64,000 nt of DNA from Gammaproteobacteria bacterium (GTDB taxonomy: Bacteria > Pseudomonadota > Gammaproteobacteria > Steroidobacterales > Steroidobacteraceae), in NCBI GenBank assembly GCA_947455595.1, contig CANGOP010000013.1, forward strand, positions 1 through 64,000. The letters are read 5' to 3'. The notes beneath the pieces were generated by a model that did no database searches, had not been told where the DNA came from, and was given only the letters and a program-made list of their open reading frames with translations. Shown here piece after piece: positions 1 to 8,403 of the stretch. The translations under genes were made by a program, and so were the position numbers. Position 1 is the first letter of the stretch. The number at the start of each line of letters is the position of its first letter.

Positions 1-204
1 CAGTTCGCAAGGAGACCCGCAGCTCCGGGCAGGTATTGCGTCTAACCGGTTGCTAAGATTGATCCGCTGCAGGGACCTCCATCCATCGCAAAACAATAGC
101 GACCCACCGCGTTTTTCTTTGTCCTCCTCCCTATCGAAAAGGGTTCCAGCTACACTCCGTGCGGAGTATCGAGGCCTGGATTTCGTTGACTTAGGGGATA
201 TGGA

Positions 205-2349
205 ATGACGAGTGCGGCAGTGCGGTGGGCGGTTTCGGTGGGATTGGCGTTGGGCGCGGTTTCAGCGCTTTCGGCTGAAGCCCCCTGGCTGGCTGAACGC
301 GTCGAGGTGACTGCAACTCGCATGCCGGAACCCGTCGACAACGTGCCGGCGTCAATCAGCGTGATCTCTGGCGATGAATTGCGCGCGCGAGGCGCCCTGG
401 ATCTTCGAACGGCGCTCAGCTTATTCGCCGGCGTTGAGGGTTCTCCTGGCGGTGATGGCGGCCCGGCGGGCACGGTGCCTTCCCTATGGGGTCTGCGGGA
501 GGCCGATGCGTTCCTGCTGGTGGTGGATAACATCCCTTGGGGAGGCGCATTCAACCCGGCGACGCCGTCGGTGGATCTCACGGGCGTTGAGAAAATCGAA
601 GTGCTGCGTGGCGCGGCACCAGTGATGTTTGGTGCAACGTCTTTTGTGGGCGTTATTCACGTGGTTCACTATGCGGCCGGTCAGATGCCAGGGCGGATGG
701 GCCTCAGCGTGGGAACCTATGGCAGTCGCGGCGCATCTCTGACAACAAATCTTCCCGCGCTCGGTGATTATCGTCAGTCCCTTGCGGTCAATGTCGAGCG
801 ACGCGGATTTGCTGAAGACCGCACTGACTTTGAGCGCGCACACGCCGTCTACCGTGGTGCGTTGCAATTGGCGGACTCAAAACTACACATTGATGGGGAT
901 GTCTCGATCCTGCCGCAATCGCCGTCGGGGAACTATCTGCTCCGTGATGGTCGAGATATTCACCCGGAAATTCCTGACGCAGCCAATTACAACCCAGCGG
1001 GTGCGAAACTCAATCAGAAACGCTATCACCTCGCTGTCGGCCTCGATGGGCGCGGCGACCTTGGCGAATGGGCCCTGACGCTCGCTGCAACCCGAACAGA
1101 GGACGATATCCTGCGCGGATTTTTGCGTGGAGATGCCTTTGCGGCACCGCCGGATGCGGGGGTCGGCGACGGATTTCAGGCGGACGGATTCACACAAAAC
1201 CGGACGCTGACAGACGTCTATTTTGACGCGCACGTCACGAAGGATCTGACGTCGTCGGTCAGTTTGACCTATGGTATTGATCATCTCCACGGTGAGGGGC
1301 GGGAAAGCGCGATCAATTTCGGCTACTGCACCAGCCTGTCGGGTATCGAGCAAGCGTGTGATGGCGCGCATCATGCTGACGAAATTGTGAGTTCTTCTGA
1401 CCGGCGCGATTTCAGTGGCGCATATGCACAGGCAGATATTAAGGCATCCGATGTTGTCGATATCTTGCTAGGCGCCCGCCTGAACCATACGCGCGAGACG
1501 GCGAAAGGCCTCGCGATCGACAATACCGGCGAAGAACCCGTGGTTGCCTTTGATGGCGCGGACGCTCGCACGACGACGCGACTGACGGGTCTGGCGGGTC
1601 TCAGTTGGCATGCATGGAAGTCCGGTACCAATGGACTGACGCTGTATGCAGACTATCGAAACAGCGTGAAGCCACTCGCGATTGATTTCGGCCCCGAGGC
1701 GGAAGTGGAAGTCCTTCGGCCGGAAACAGCGAATAGCTACGAGGCAGGTCTTAAGACGCAGTTGCTAGATGGGGTATGGGATCTCGACGCCAGCGTTTTC
1801 CAAATGGATTTTCGCAATGGGCTGACCTATGCGGATGATGGCGCCGGCAATTTTGTCCGGGTCAATGGTGGCCAGACTCGCTTCAAGGGCTTTGAAGTGG
1901 AGTCAACCTTTGAGCTTCGCTCCGATCTGCGTCTAAGCGCGCATTATGCTAACCACGATGCGCGATTTGTGAGTCTGACCCGTGACAATGGTGCCGATGC
2001 AGCAGGTAACCACGTCGAGATGTCGCCACGCCAATTGGCAGGTGTCGGGCTGTTATTCGGCCAGCCAGCGGGTACCACGGCTTCCGTCGTGTTGACTTAT
2101 GTCGGTGACCGCTATCTCAACAAGAGTAATTCGGTACGCGTCGGCGGCTACACCACGTTGGATGCTGCGGTTGGCGTACATTTCGGGAAGTTTTCTATCC
2201 GGCTTGCAGGATACAACCTGACGGATCGACGGGACGCCACCTCGGAGAGTGATTTGCATGAAGCGGTCACCGTCACCGGAACGGCTGGCTACTATCGCTT
2301 GCCCGGCCGTACAGCAATGTTGACCATCGGGTTCGACCTGCCTCAGTAA
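205..2349 (+). CDS. TonB-dependent outer-membrane receptor
   Basis: Predicted outer-membrane receptor of 714 aa that would import a ligand with energy passed from TonB. A signal peptide ends near residue 24 (SALSA-EAP). The mature protein opens with RVEVTATR, typical of these receptors. A plug domain follows (about residues 30-145, with SISVISGDELRARGA and IEVLRGAAPVMFGA), then a long beta-barrel to the C-terminus. The ATG at 205 follows an AGGGGA-like ribosome site. The 204 bases before it, to the window edge, hold no gene I can support. The ligand cannot be deduced; the next two genes on the same strand are an aminotransferase and a hydrolase, which may act on it. Confidence 0.88.
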   Translation: MTSAAVRWAVSVGLALGAVSALSAEAPWLAERVEVTATRMPEPVDNVPASISVISGDELRARGALDLRTALSLFAGVEGSPGGDGGPAGTVPSLWGLREADAFLLVVDNIPWGGAFNPATPSVDLTGVEKIEVLRGAAPVMFGATSFVGVIHVVHYAAGQMPGRMGLSVGTYGSRGASLTTNLPALGDYRQSLAVNVERRGFAEDRTDFERAHAVYRGALQLADSKLHIDGDVSILPQSPSGNYLLRDGRDIHPEIPDAANYNPAGAKLNQKRYHLAVGLDGRGDLGEWALTLAATRTEDDILRGFLRGDAFAAPPDAGVGDGFQADGFTQNRTLTDVYFDAHVTKDLTSSVSLTYGIDHLHGEGRESAINFGYCTSLSGIEQACDGAHHADEIVSSSDRRDFSGAYAQADIKASDVVDILLGARLNHTRETAKGLAIDNTGEEPVVAFDGADARTTTRLTGLAGLSWHAWKSGTNGLTLYADYRNSVKPLAIDFGPEAEVEVLRPETANSYEAGLKTQLLDGVWDLDASVFQMDFRNGLTYADDGAGNFVRVNGGQTRFKGFEVESTFELRSDLRLSAHYANHDARFVSLTRDNGADAAGNHVEMSPRQLAGVGLLFGQPAGTTASVVLTYVGDRYLNKSNSVRVGGYTTLDAAVGVHFGKFSIRLAGYNLTDRRDATSESDLHEAVTVTGTAGYYRLPGRTAMLTIGFDLPQ

Positions 2350-2464
2350 ACCATCGCACGAATTGATCTTCCGCGATCGCCGATTGCCTAGATAGGTGTC
2401 GGCGCCCATTGATTCGGATATTGTTCCCTAGCCCCAATTCGGGCAGTCATCGGCGAACAGTCCT

Positions 2465-3835
2465 ATGCCTTCTAATGCCGCGTCCCCAAGGTCGATTGAC
2501 CGGGCTCGCTTGGACGCGCTGCGTCAGAATGAGGATCGGCAGTTTCTGAGTCGCACGCGGCGCTCGCAAGCGCTGTGCCAGCAAGGCCTGCGCACCATGC
2601 CGTACGGCGTGCCAATGTCATGGATGGCGGGGCTCTACCGAACAGCACCCATTTATATCGCGCACGGATCGGGGGCTTACTTTACGGATGTGGATGGCAA
2701 CGCTTATTTGGACTTCAATCTATGCGATCTGAGTATGACCATTGGCTACGGCAATGCCATCGTGGCCGACGCACTCGCACATCAAGCTCGTCGTGGCACT
2801 CAGTTCCTGCTACCCACAGAAGATGCAATTGAAGTGACTCGGATGTTGTCGGAGCGTATGGGATTGCCATTTTGGCAATTCACATTGTCCGCTTCCGGCG
2901 CGAATACGGAGGTGATTCGGATCGCTCGTCTCATGACGGGTCGGCGTCGGATCGTGATTTTCGGTGGCCATTATCATGGGCATATCGAAGAGACGCTTGT
3001 TCGCTCGGAAAATGGGCAGACCGTTCCGGATACGGCCGGACTTTCCCCAGGTTCGGCGGCACACACCACCATCATTCCCTTCAATGACCTTGTGACCTTA
3101 GAGCAGACATTGTCGCGGGGTGATGTCGCTCTCGTGTTGACGGAGCCCGTTCTGACCAATTGCAATTTGGTACAGCCATCGCTGGCATTTCACGAGGGTC
3201 TGCGAGAGTTAACGCGTCGTCACGGCGCTCTGCTCTGTATCGACGAGGCGCATACCTTGCAGTTTGCCTTTGGTGGATTGACGCGTGCGTGGGGATTGAG
3301 GCCGGATTTTGTGACCGCAGGAAAGGGATTCGGCAGTGGTGTGGCGTTCGGTTTGTACGGTATGAGTCACGCGGTGGCCGAATGTTTCGAACGGAATTTC
3401 GATTCCGACGTTGGTCCCCGCGGGATCGCGACGGGCGGCACAACGTATGCCAGCGCCTTAGCCATGGCCGTGGCCAAGGCGGTCCTAGAGGAGATCTTCA
3501 CTGAGGATGCTTATCAGCATCTGAGTTCGTTGGGAGCCCAACTAGCGGACGGTCTTGACGCGATTTTTAAACGCCGAGGCTTGCCGTGGACAGCGTTTCG
3601 GTGTGGTCCACGGTCGGGCTTTTGTCTTGAGCCCTCATTGCCACGTACGGGCGACGAGAGCGCCAATTCTCTCGACGCTGAACTCATCGACGCGCGGCGT
3701 GTGTTCATGGCCAATCGCGGCATTTGGGATGCCGTGTTGTCGGCTGGCCCTCAGGTATCAATTGCTCATACGTCGTCGGATGTCGAGACCTATCTACAGG
3801 TCGTCGATGAGTTTCTCGGATGTATTGCCGTATGA
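2465..3835 (+). CDS. Class III PLP aminotransferase (glutamate-1-semialdehyde aminomutase-like)
   Basis: Pyridoxal-phosphate enzyme of 456 aa in the class III aminotransferase / glutamate-1-semialdehyde aminomutase fold. The cofactor Asp sits in CIDEAHTLQF (D260) and the Schiff-base Lys in TAGKGFGSG (K287). SGANTEV near 145 matches the phosphate-binding turn, and YFTDVDGNAYLDF near 72 is the usual N-terminal signature. It is unlikely to be the haem-pathway HemL: the N-terminus is longer and the context is a TonB receptor upstream and a hydrolase 34 bases downstream. The substrate is unknown. An accessory amine or amino-acid metabolic role is an inference from the neighbours. Confidence 0.8.
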   Translation: MPSNAASPRSIDRARLDALRQNEDRQFLSRTRRSQALCQQGLRTMPYGVPMSWMAGLYRTAPIYIAHGSGAYFTDVDGNAYLDFNLCDLSMTIGYGNAIVADALAHQARRGTQFLLPTEDAIEVTRMLSERMGLPFWQFTLSASGANTEVIRIARLMTGRRRIVIFGGHYHGHIEETLVRSENGQTVPDTAGLSPGSAAHTTIIPFNDLVTLEQTLSRGDVALVLTEPVLTNCNLVQPSLAFHEGLRELTRRHGALLCIDEAHTLQFAFGGLTRAWGLRPDFVTAGKGFGSGVAFGLYGMSHAVAECFERNFDSDVGPRGIATGGTTYASALAMAVAKAVLEEIFTEDAYQHLSSLGAQLADGLDAIFKRRGLPWTAFRCGPRSGFCLEPSLPRTGDESANSLDAELIDARRVFMANRGIWDAVLSAGPQVSIAHTSSDVETYLQVVDEFLGCIAV

Positions 3836-3869
3836 ATGGGCAGCTAACGTCGAAGCGAAGGGGTGCGAT

Positions 3870-4817
3870 GTGAAACGGTTCGGTTGGGCTGTTTTACTTG
3901 TCGCCGGCTGCGCGCTGGTGGCGCTCGGGTCAGCGCCGGTGCTCTACTTCGAGGGTCTCGTCTGGACGCAGGCCAAGGTTCCACAGGTGGAGCCACGACC
4001 CGATAGAGCACGGGGACATTGGGTTGACGACTATTTTCTGGTCGAGTCGCTGGACGACCACACCTTCGCCATCGGCGAGCCTCGGTATTACCAGGGTAAC
4101 TATAGTTACCTACTCATCGGTGCCGATCGGGCACTGTTATTTGACGCCGGTTCTGGCCTGCGGGACATCAGGCCCGTCGTTCGCTCCCTGACGACCTTGC
4201 CGGTCACGGTGTTGCCATCACATCTGCATTTCGATCACGTGGGCGCCTTGGGTCGATTTGAAAGGACAGCATTGGCAGATAACGCACACCTGCGTGAGCG
4301 CATCGTGGCAGGTGAGTTGACGTTGACCCGATACGAGTATCTCGGCGCGCTCGATCGGCAGTCGCCACCTCACTTTCGGGTCGATGACTGGTGGCGCGAT
4401 GGCGAAGAAGTTGAGCTCGGGGGGCGAAGTGTGACGATTTTGCATACGCCGGGTCATACGCCGACATCGGTTTCTGTTTGGGAGCCCCGAATCGGACGCC
4501 TATTTGTGGGGGACTTTTTGTATCCCGGCGAGTTGTATGCGTTTTTGCCTGGGGCTTCCCTGGCCGCTTATGAGAAGACGTCTCGCCGTCTTTTGTGGCT
4601 CTTGCCGGTGGACGTCAAGCTCTATGCGGCGCACATGCAGGAGCCGCCGGCCATTCCCATGGCCCCCGTTATGGCTTACGCAGACCTACAGGCTCTACTC
4701 GGCGTCCTAGCAAGCCGGTCGGCCGCCTCATTCGATATTCAGGGTCGCTACCCACAGGTCTATCCCATCCGTGGGCCGATGACACTCGCGACGGGATTCC
4801 CCTGGAATCTGCGTTAG
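3870..4817 (+). CDS. Membrane-anchored metallo-beta-lactamase-fold hydrolase
   Basis: Hydrolase of 315 aa. The GTG at 3870 is chosen because AAGGGG lies just before it and because translation from there opens with a signal or anchor segment (VKRFGWAVLLVAGCALVAL); the frame is open further upstream but overlaps the aminotransferase. Metal ligands of the metallo-beta-lactamase fold are clear: SHLHFDHVG (HxHxDH), a later His in LHTPGHTPTS, and an Asp in FVGDFLYPGE. It probably acts in the periplasm or at the inner membrane. Substrate unknown. Its stop codon lies inside a 14-bp stem shared with the converging SYLF gene. Confidence 0.8.
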   Translation: MKRFGWAVLLVAGCALVALGSAPVLYFEGLVWTQAKVPQVEPRPDRARGHWVDDYFLVESLDDHTFAIGEPRYYQGNYSYLLIGADRALLFDAGSGLRDIRPVVRSLTTLPVTVLPSHLHFDHVGALGRFERTALADNAHLRERIVAGELTLTRYEYLGALDRQSPPHFRVDDWWRDGEEVELGGRSVTILHTPGHTPTSVSVWEPRIGRLFVGDFLYPGELYAFLPGASLAAYEKTSRRLLWLLPVDVKLYAAHMQEPPAIPMAPVMAYADLQALLGVLASRSAASFDIQGRYPQVYPIRGPMTLATGFPWNLR

Positions 4818-4846
4818 CGACCCACTGAAGGCTGGGTCGCTAACGC
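4811..4846. terminator. Strong stem-loop between convergent genes
   Basis: Perfect 14-bp inverted repeat (4811-4824 with 4833-4846) around an 8-base loop. It contains the stop codon of the hydrolase gene and lies before the stop of the converging SYLF gene. Neither side carries a clear T-run, so a bidirectional terminator is likely but an mRNA-end stabiliser is possible. Confidence 0.55.
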
Positions 4847-4857
4847 GTTGACACGAC

Positions 4858-5670
4858 TTACTTCGGATCGCTCAGCGGGTAGGTAGTCGCTGACTCAAGG
4901 CCCGCGCCCGCCGGCGCGGCCGGTTGGGTGACCGCAGGAGCGCCCGCCGTCGCAGGCTTCGGCGCTGGAATCGCTGTCGGCGCTTTATCATTCAGGCCCG
5001 GAAAGCGACGCATTGTCTCTAAGAGTTTGCGCGCCAATTCCGGTGCCGCGGGCGCATTGGCGCTGAAGATATCCGACGCGTAAATCCCACCCTTCTGATA
5101 GAAGGACGCATTCGCGGAATTGTCGATGGCGATGACGGAGCCATCCAACGCCAAACCGCCGAAGAACCCTTGCGAGCGGGAGTAGGAATAAATCTCAGCA
5201 CCGCCGATATCGGTTGAACCAGAGGCCTGACGTCCGACCGGACCTGCCGCGATGCCGGCCTCGGCGCCCAACGTCATCTTCCCACCGGTGACGCCCTCGA
5301 TGCTGCGCCGGGAGGCGAAGACGAGAATGATGTCGCTGGATTGGATGCCGAACTGCCAACCAATGCTGCCGCCACCGAGGTAGACGAACGACGGGTTGTA
5401 CCAGTGGCCGTTGGCGTCGCGCACCATCATGACGCCCTTGCCACCCTTGCCGCCCAAGCCGAGGCCCACTTTGATGACGCCAGGGAAGATGGCGATCCCG
5501 TAAGCGCGGTCGAGTAACCAGTCCGGTGCCCGCTGGTCCGGCATGCTCATCGTCTCTTCAAGGACCTGGGTAGCCTTGAGAATCGTGCCATCTTCTTTCT
5601 TGCCGGCGATGGCGGCCGTCGAAACGCTTAATAGCGTGATCAGGAGGATAGAAAGGCGTCGGAACGACAT
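4858..5670 (-). CDS. SYLF-domain (Ysc84-type) exported protein
   Basis: Exported protein of 270 aa with a SYLF/Ysc84 lipid-binding-like domain. It starts at the ATG at 5670, giving a signal peptide (MSFRRLSILLITLLSVSTAAIA-GKK); an upstream in-frame start adds only non-signal residues. The domain spans about residues 45-215, with AYGIAIFPGV, a glycine-rich GLGLGGKGGKGVMMVR, and FGIQSSDIILVF. The tail is Pro/Ala rich and low-complexity. The family binds phosphoinositides in eukaryotes; in bacteria its role is unclear. It is the last leftward gene of the envelope-machine region, 128 bases after the DUF3570 gene, so membership in that unit is uncertain. Confidence 0.78.
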   Translation of the reverse strand: MSFRRLSILLITLLSVSTAAIAGKKEDGTILKATQVLEETMSMPDQRAPDWLLDRAYGIAIFPGVIKVGLGLGGKGGKGVMMVRDANGHWYNPSFVYLGGGSIGWQFGIQSSDIILVFASRRSIEGVTGGKMTLGAEAGIAAGPVGRQASGSTDIGGAEIYSYSRSQGFFGGLALDGSVIAIDNSANASFYQKGGIYASDIFSANAPAAPELARKLLETMRRFPGLNDKAPTAIPAPKPATAGAPAVTQPAAPAGAGLESATTYPLSDPK

Positions 5671-5798
5671 GGGGCAATCCCTTGGAGAGTGAAGTACAGA
5701 TTGGACCCCTGCCACGTGCAGAGGTTCCCTGAACCGATCATACCGGAGCCTGTCCGCGCTAGGCGGTCCTCGAGTGTCTGCCTCCGGCGCCGAATGCC

Positions 5799-6956
5799 TC
5801 AGAAATGGCCGGTGAGATGCAATTGCGCCAATACACCGTTGGTGCGATACATCGGTTCACTGCCCGGCGCCGCGCTCAGGTCGTTGGCATCCCGGAAATC
5901 GGTGAATTGGTAGTGAACAAACTCCACATTCAAGCCGGTGGACCATCGGCGCACACCCAGATGAGGCCGCCAACGCGTCTGCCAGGTCAATCCGGCACCG
6001 AGCGAGGTCGCCTGATGGGCTGCCAGTGATCGGTCTCGGCTGATGGCGCCAAGGGGCAACCCATTACCAAGATCTGTGTAAAACTTGGCGTGGCTCTGGC
6101 TATAGCGACGGGCGTGGAGATCAAGGCTGAGGCGATCTTGTTTGAAGGACCGCAACCACGCAACGTCATAGGAGCGCGCACGGACACCCCACGAGTCGTA
6201 GTAATAGTTGCCGCCGAAAACCCACGTCCCGCGGGGGCCCATGAAATACCGCCCATGTAGGCCTGAGTTGTAGCGTGAGCGGGTGCCTGGAGTGACCTCT
6301 GCACCGGTGGCGATCAAGCCGTCACCGAGGCGAAAGCGGACGCCGAGATCCGGATGGGCGAGATCACCCGATTGGTCCAGCATCCCGCCATCGTAGGTCA
6401 CCCGCCAGTTGGGGGTCACAATTTGATCGACCGTGACCCACCAACTGCGGCGGTCTGCTCGTCCCTTAAATTGTTCATCACGGGTTCGGCTATCGGCGAG
6501 CAAGCGGTAGGTACTGTCCCAGCCCTTGGAGGCGCCGAAGGTCAGGTTCGTGAGATCGTGAAAGAAGCTCTGGGTAACACTGGCCCGGACCACTGAGGTT
6601 TCCATGGAAGGTCCCGAAGTTCGCGAGACGCCAACCAAATATCGTGCCGTGCCGTCTCGAACTTCGAAATCTAAGCGCCCCAACTGACGTGTTTCATCAA
6701 GACGAGCAGTGCTAGGCGCTATCAAGTCAACATCCGATGCTTTGATTCGGTCCGTCTCATAGAGAGCGGAAATTGAGTAGAGACGCCCGAGGCGATGGGT
6801 CACGGCGAGTGCAGGCCCGCTCACTTGGTCGCCACCCGCGTCAGAATGCGAGTAGGAAAGATCGACGCGCGGCTCAGGTAATACATCGGCGCGGCTCGCC
6901 GAGATTCCCACAAAACAACTGAGGATGGCAGCCGGCACTATTCGAGGAATATTCAT
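5799..6956 (-). CDS. DUF3570-type outer-membrane beta-barrel protein
   Basis: Exported barrel-like protein of 385 aa with a signal peptide (cleavage near SASRA-DVL). Alternating polar and aromatic strands run throughout, and the C-terminus ends in LHLTGHF, with the final Phe usual for outer-membrane barrels. The segments RYSQSHAKFYTD and ISRDRSLAAHQ resemble conserved parts of DUF3570. The assignment is strengthened by the DUF4266 lipoprotein gene 12 bases upstream, a known partner. An AGGAG site precedes the ATG at 6956. Function is unknown; a pore or structural anchor in the outer membrane is possible. It lies in a tight leftward operon from about 9170. Confidence 0.75.
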   Translation of the reverse strand: MNIPRIVPAAILSCFVGISASRADVLPEPRVDLSYSHSDAGGDQVSGPALAVTHRLGRLYSISALYETDRIKASDVDLIAPSTARLDETRQLGRLDFEVRDGTARYLVGVSRTSGPSMETSVVRASVTQSFFHDLTNLTFGASKGWDSTYRLLADSRTRDEQFKGRADRRSWWVTVDQIVTPNWRVTYDGGMLDQSGDLAHPDLGVRFRLGDGLIATGAEVTPGTRSRYNSGLHGRYFMGPRGTWVFGGNYYYDSWGVRARSYDVAWLRSFKQDRLSLDLHARRYSQSHAKFYTDLGNGLPLGAISRDRSLAAHQATSLGAGLTWQTRWRPHLGVRRWSTGLNVEFVHYQFTDFRDANDLSAAPGSEPMYRTNGVLAQLHLTGHF

Positions 6957-6968
6957 GGGCGCTCCTGC

Positions 6969-7187
6969 TTAACGACGCGCTGCGACATCGTCGTCGCGCC
7001 CGTCACGCATGGCTTCGCGAAGTCTAAGGGCCCGCTGTCGCTGTGCTGCGAGCGCTGTTTCCTGATCGACCTGCATGCTCGGTGTATTTAAATGAGCGCG
7101 CTCGTAGGGCCGCACAGCATGCAGACCACACCCCCCAAGAGCAACCGCACACAGGCACAGGATGTTCGTTAGACGTAGAAAAGACAT
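6969..7187 (-). CDS. DUF4266 small lipoprotein
   Basis: Small lipoprotein of 72 aa. It has a lipobox LGGC (Cys20) after a short hydrophobic segment, then the DUF4266 signature VRPYERAHLNTPSM (family pattern V-P-W/Y-E-R-x-x-L-x-x-P-x-M) and an Arg/Ala-rich charged tail. It begins 2 bases after the thioredoxin-like gene stop, so its ribosome site lies in that gene's end, and 12 bases separate it from the DUF3570 gene. DUF4266-DUF3570-thioredoxin sets are a recurring arrangement, often with an FAD:protein FMN transferase; I see no such transferase here. Confidence 0.82.
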   Translation of the reverse strand: MSFLRLTNILCLCAVALGGCGLHAVRPYERAHLNTPSMQVDQETALAAQRQRALRLREAMRDGRDDDVAARR

Positions 7188-7189
7188 AA

Positions 7190-7705
7190 TCAGGTTTCCC
7201 TCAGAAGGGCATCGACTTGAGCGGCGTATTCCCGGTCGTCACCCACATTGAACCCACGGTGAATCCAGCGGATGTTGCCGCGACGATCGACGAGTACGCT
7301 CATCGGCATGCTATCCAGCAAAAACCGTGAAGACACGGCGCCATCCGAATCGCGAGCGATGGGGAATGAGATAGGGTGCTTCCTGAGGAAAGGCAAGGCG
7401 TCTTCGGGATACGCGTCAATGTCCACTCCGATCAACACGAGCCCTTGCTCGTGATGTTCTCGATAGAGCGCATCGAGTACTGGGAATTCCTCGCGGCAAG
7501 GTCCGCACCACGAGGACCAAAAGTTAAGCAGTACGATTTGCCCTCGTAATTGGCTCAGACTGACTTGTCCGCCTTTTGCCAGCGGCAGACTCACGTCGGG
7601 CGCCGAGCGCCCGACGGTCAGACTCATGGAGTGCGCTGCACTGACCAGCAGTAGCCAAATCCCAGCTATCTTGCGACAGTGGTTTACAAAGACGTTGAAT
7701 GCCAT
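7190..7705 (-). CDS. TlpA-like thiol-disulfide protein (CGPC)
   Basis: Exported thioredoxin-fold protein of 171 aa in the TlpA/ResA/AhpC-TSA group. A hydrophobic N-terminal signal or anchor (IAGIWLLLVSAAHS) precedes the redox motif NFWSSWCGPCREEF, and the cis-Pro loop is SMPMSVLVDRRG. It would reduce or oxidise thiols in the periplasm. The ATG at 7705 overlaps the stop of the barrel lipoprotein gene (TGATG), implying translational coupling; a TTG one codon earlier is possible. A second thioredoxin-like gene with CAAC heads the divergent operon. Confidence 0.87.
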   Translation of the reverse strand: MAFNVFVNHCRKIAGIWLLLVSAAHSMSLTVGRSAPDVSLPLAKGGQVSLSQLRGQIVLLNFWSSWCGPCREEFPVLDALYREHHEQGLVLIGVDIDAYPEDALPFLRKHPISFPIARDSDGAVSSRFLLDSMPMSVLVDRRGNIRWIHRGFNVGDDREYAAQVDALLRET

Positions 7706-8403
7706 CAAAAATAAACCGAGAGTCCGATCGTGCTTTCAATGTTATTGGTGAGGTGCTTGGCGCCTGTCAGCGTTCGCTGTGTGACGGCATCCCGCACGTC
7801 AATATGGGCTGCGAAGCGGTCCGATAACAGCACGCGATAACCAAGACCGATGTTCGGGGCGTAAAAGCTGTCAGCGCCGTAGTGCAGAGCCCCCATGCCG
7901 GCGACCACATACACTGCAGTCGCGAAGGACTTCTTTCGACCGAAGAACGCTTCGCCGGGCAATACATCGTACCCAAGGTCGATGGCATAGTCGTAGACGC
8001 GCCGTTGATTGCTGGTCAGCGGATGTGGCGTGCCGTCGGCATTGACGTAGCTCGCTGCCCGAAGTTTGGAAATGCCGACGCTGCCTTCGGCAAAGAACCT
8101 TTCCTTGATGTGGTAGGTCCCGCGAACGTCAATAGTCGGGTACGTGCCGTATTGCTCAACGTTCAGCAGTCCGGCTGATGCAGTTATCTCGACGTTGGAA
8201 TTTCGGATGCGAGGCACCTTGACCTGCTGCCGAACGATCTCCGGCTCAACGATCGGCGCCGTATCGGTCGCGCTCGTGGGGCCAGTCCCGGTTTGACCGG
8301 TCTTGGCATGCCGATGGAACGGCCACAGGTGCGGCAAGTGCGCACAACCGCCCAAACCGGCCGAAATGACAATCAGAAGTAGAACGCGAAGCCTGCTTTC
8401 CAT
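7705..8403 (-). CDS. Outer-membrane barrel lipoprotein (OMP_myx_plus-like)
   Basis: Protein of 232 aa with a lipobox LGGC (Cys20) and a short Pro/His-rich linker. The C-terminal barrel begins with VEITASAGLLNVEQYGTYP and ends in GLSVYF, with the terminal Phe expected of outer-membrane barrels. The layout fits the outer-membrane beta-barrel family first defined in myxobacteria (OMP_myx_plus); this is by recollection of the pattern, not a search. The ATG at 8403 was chosen over a longer frame because it gives the lipoprotein signal. It overlaps the upstream SH3-barrel gene by 31 bases. Likely an outer-membrane component of the envelope machine. Confidence 0.75.
   Translation of the reverse strand: MESRLRVLLLIVISAGLGGCAHLPHLWPFHRHAKTGQTGTGPTSATDTAPIVEPEIVRQQVKVPRIRNSNVEITASAGLLNVEQYGTYPTIDVRGTYHIKERFFAEGSVGISKLRAASYVNADGTPHPLTSNQRRVYDYAIDLGYDVLPGEAFFGRKKSFATAVYVVAGMGALHYGADSFYAPNIGLGYRVLLSDRFAAHIDVRDAVTQRTLTGAKHLTNNIESTIGLSVYF

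Noticed and set aside
2465-3835. HemL of tetrapyrrole synthesis
   Set aside because: Same fold, but N-terminal length and neighbours suggest another class III enzyme.
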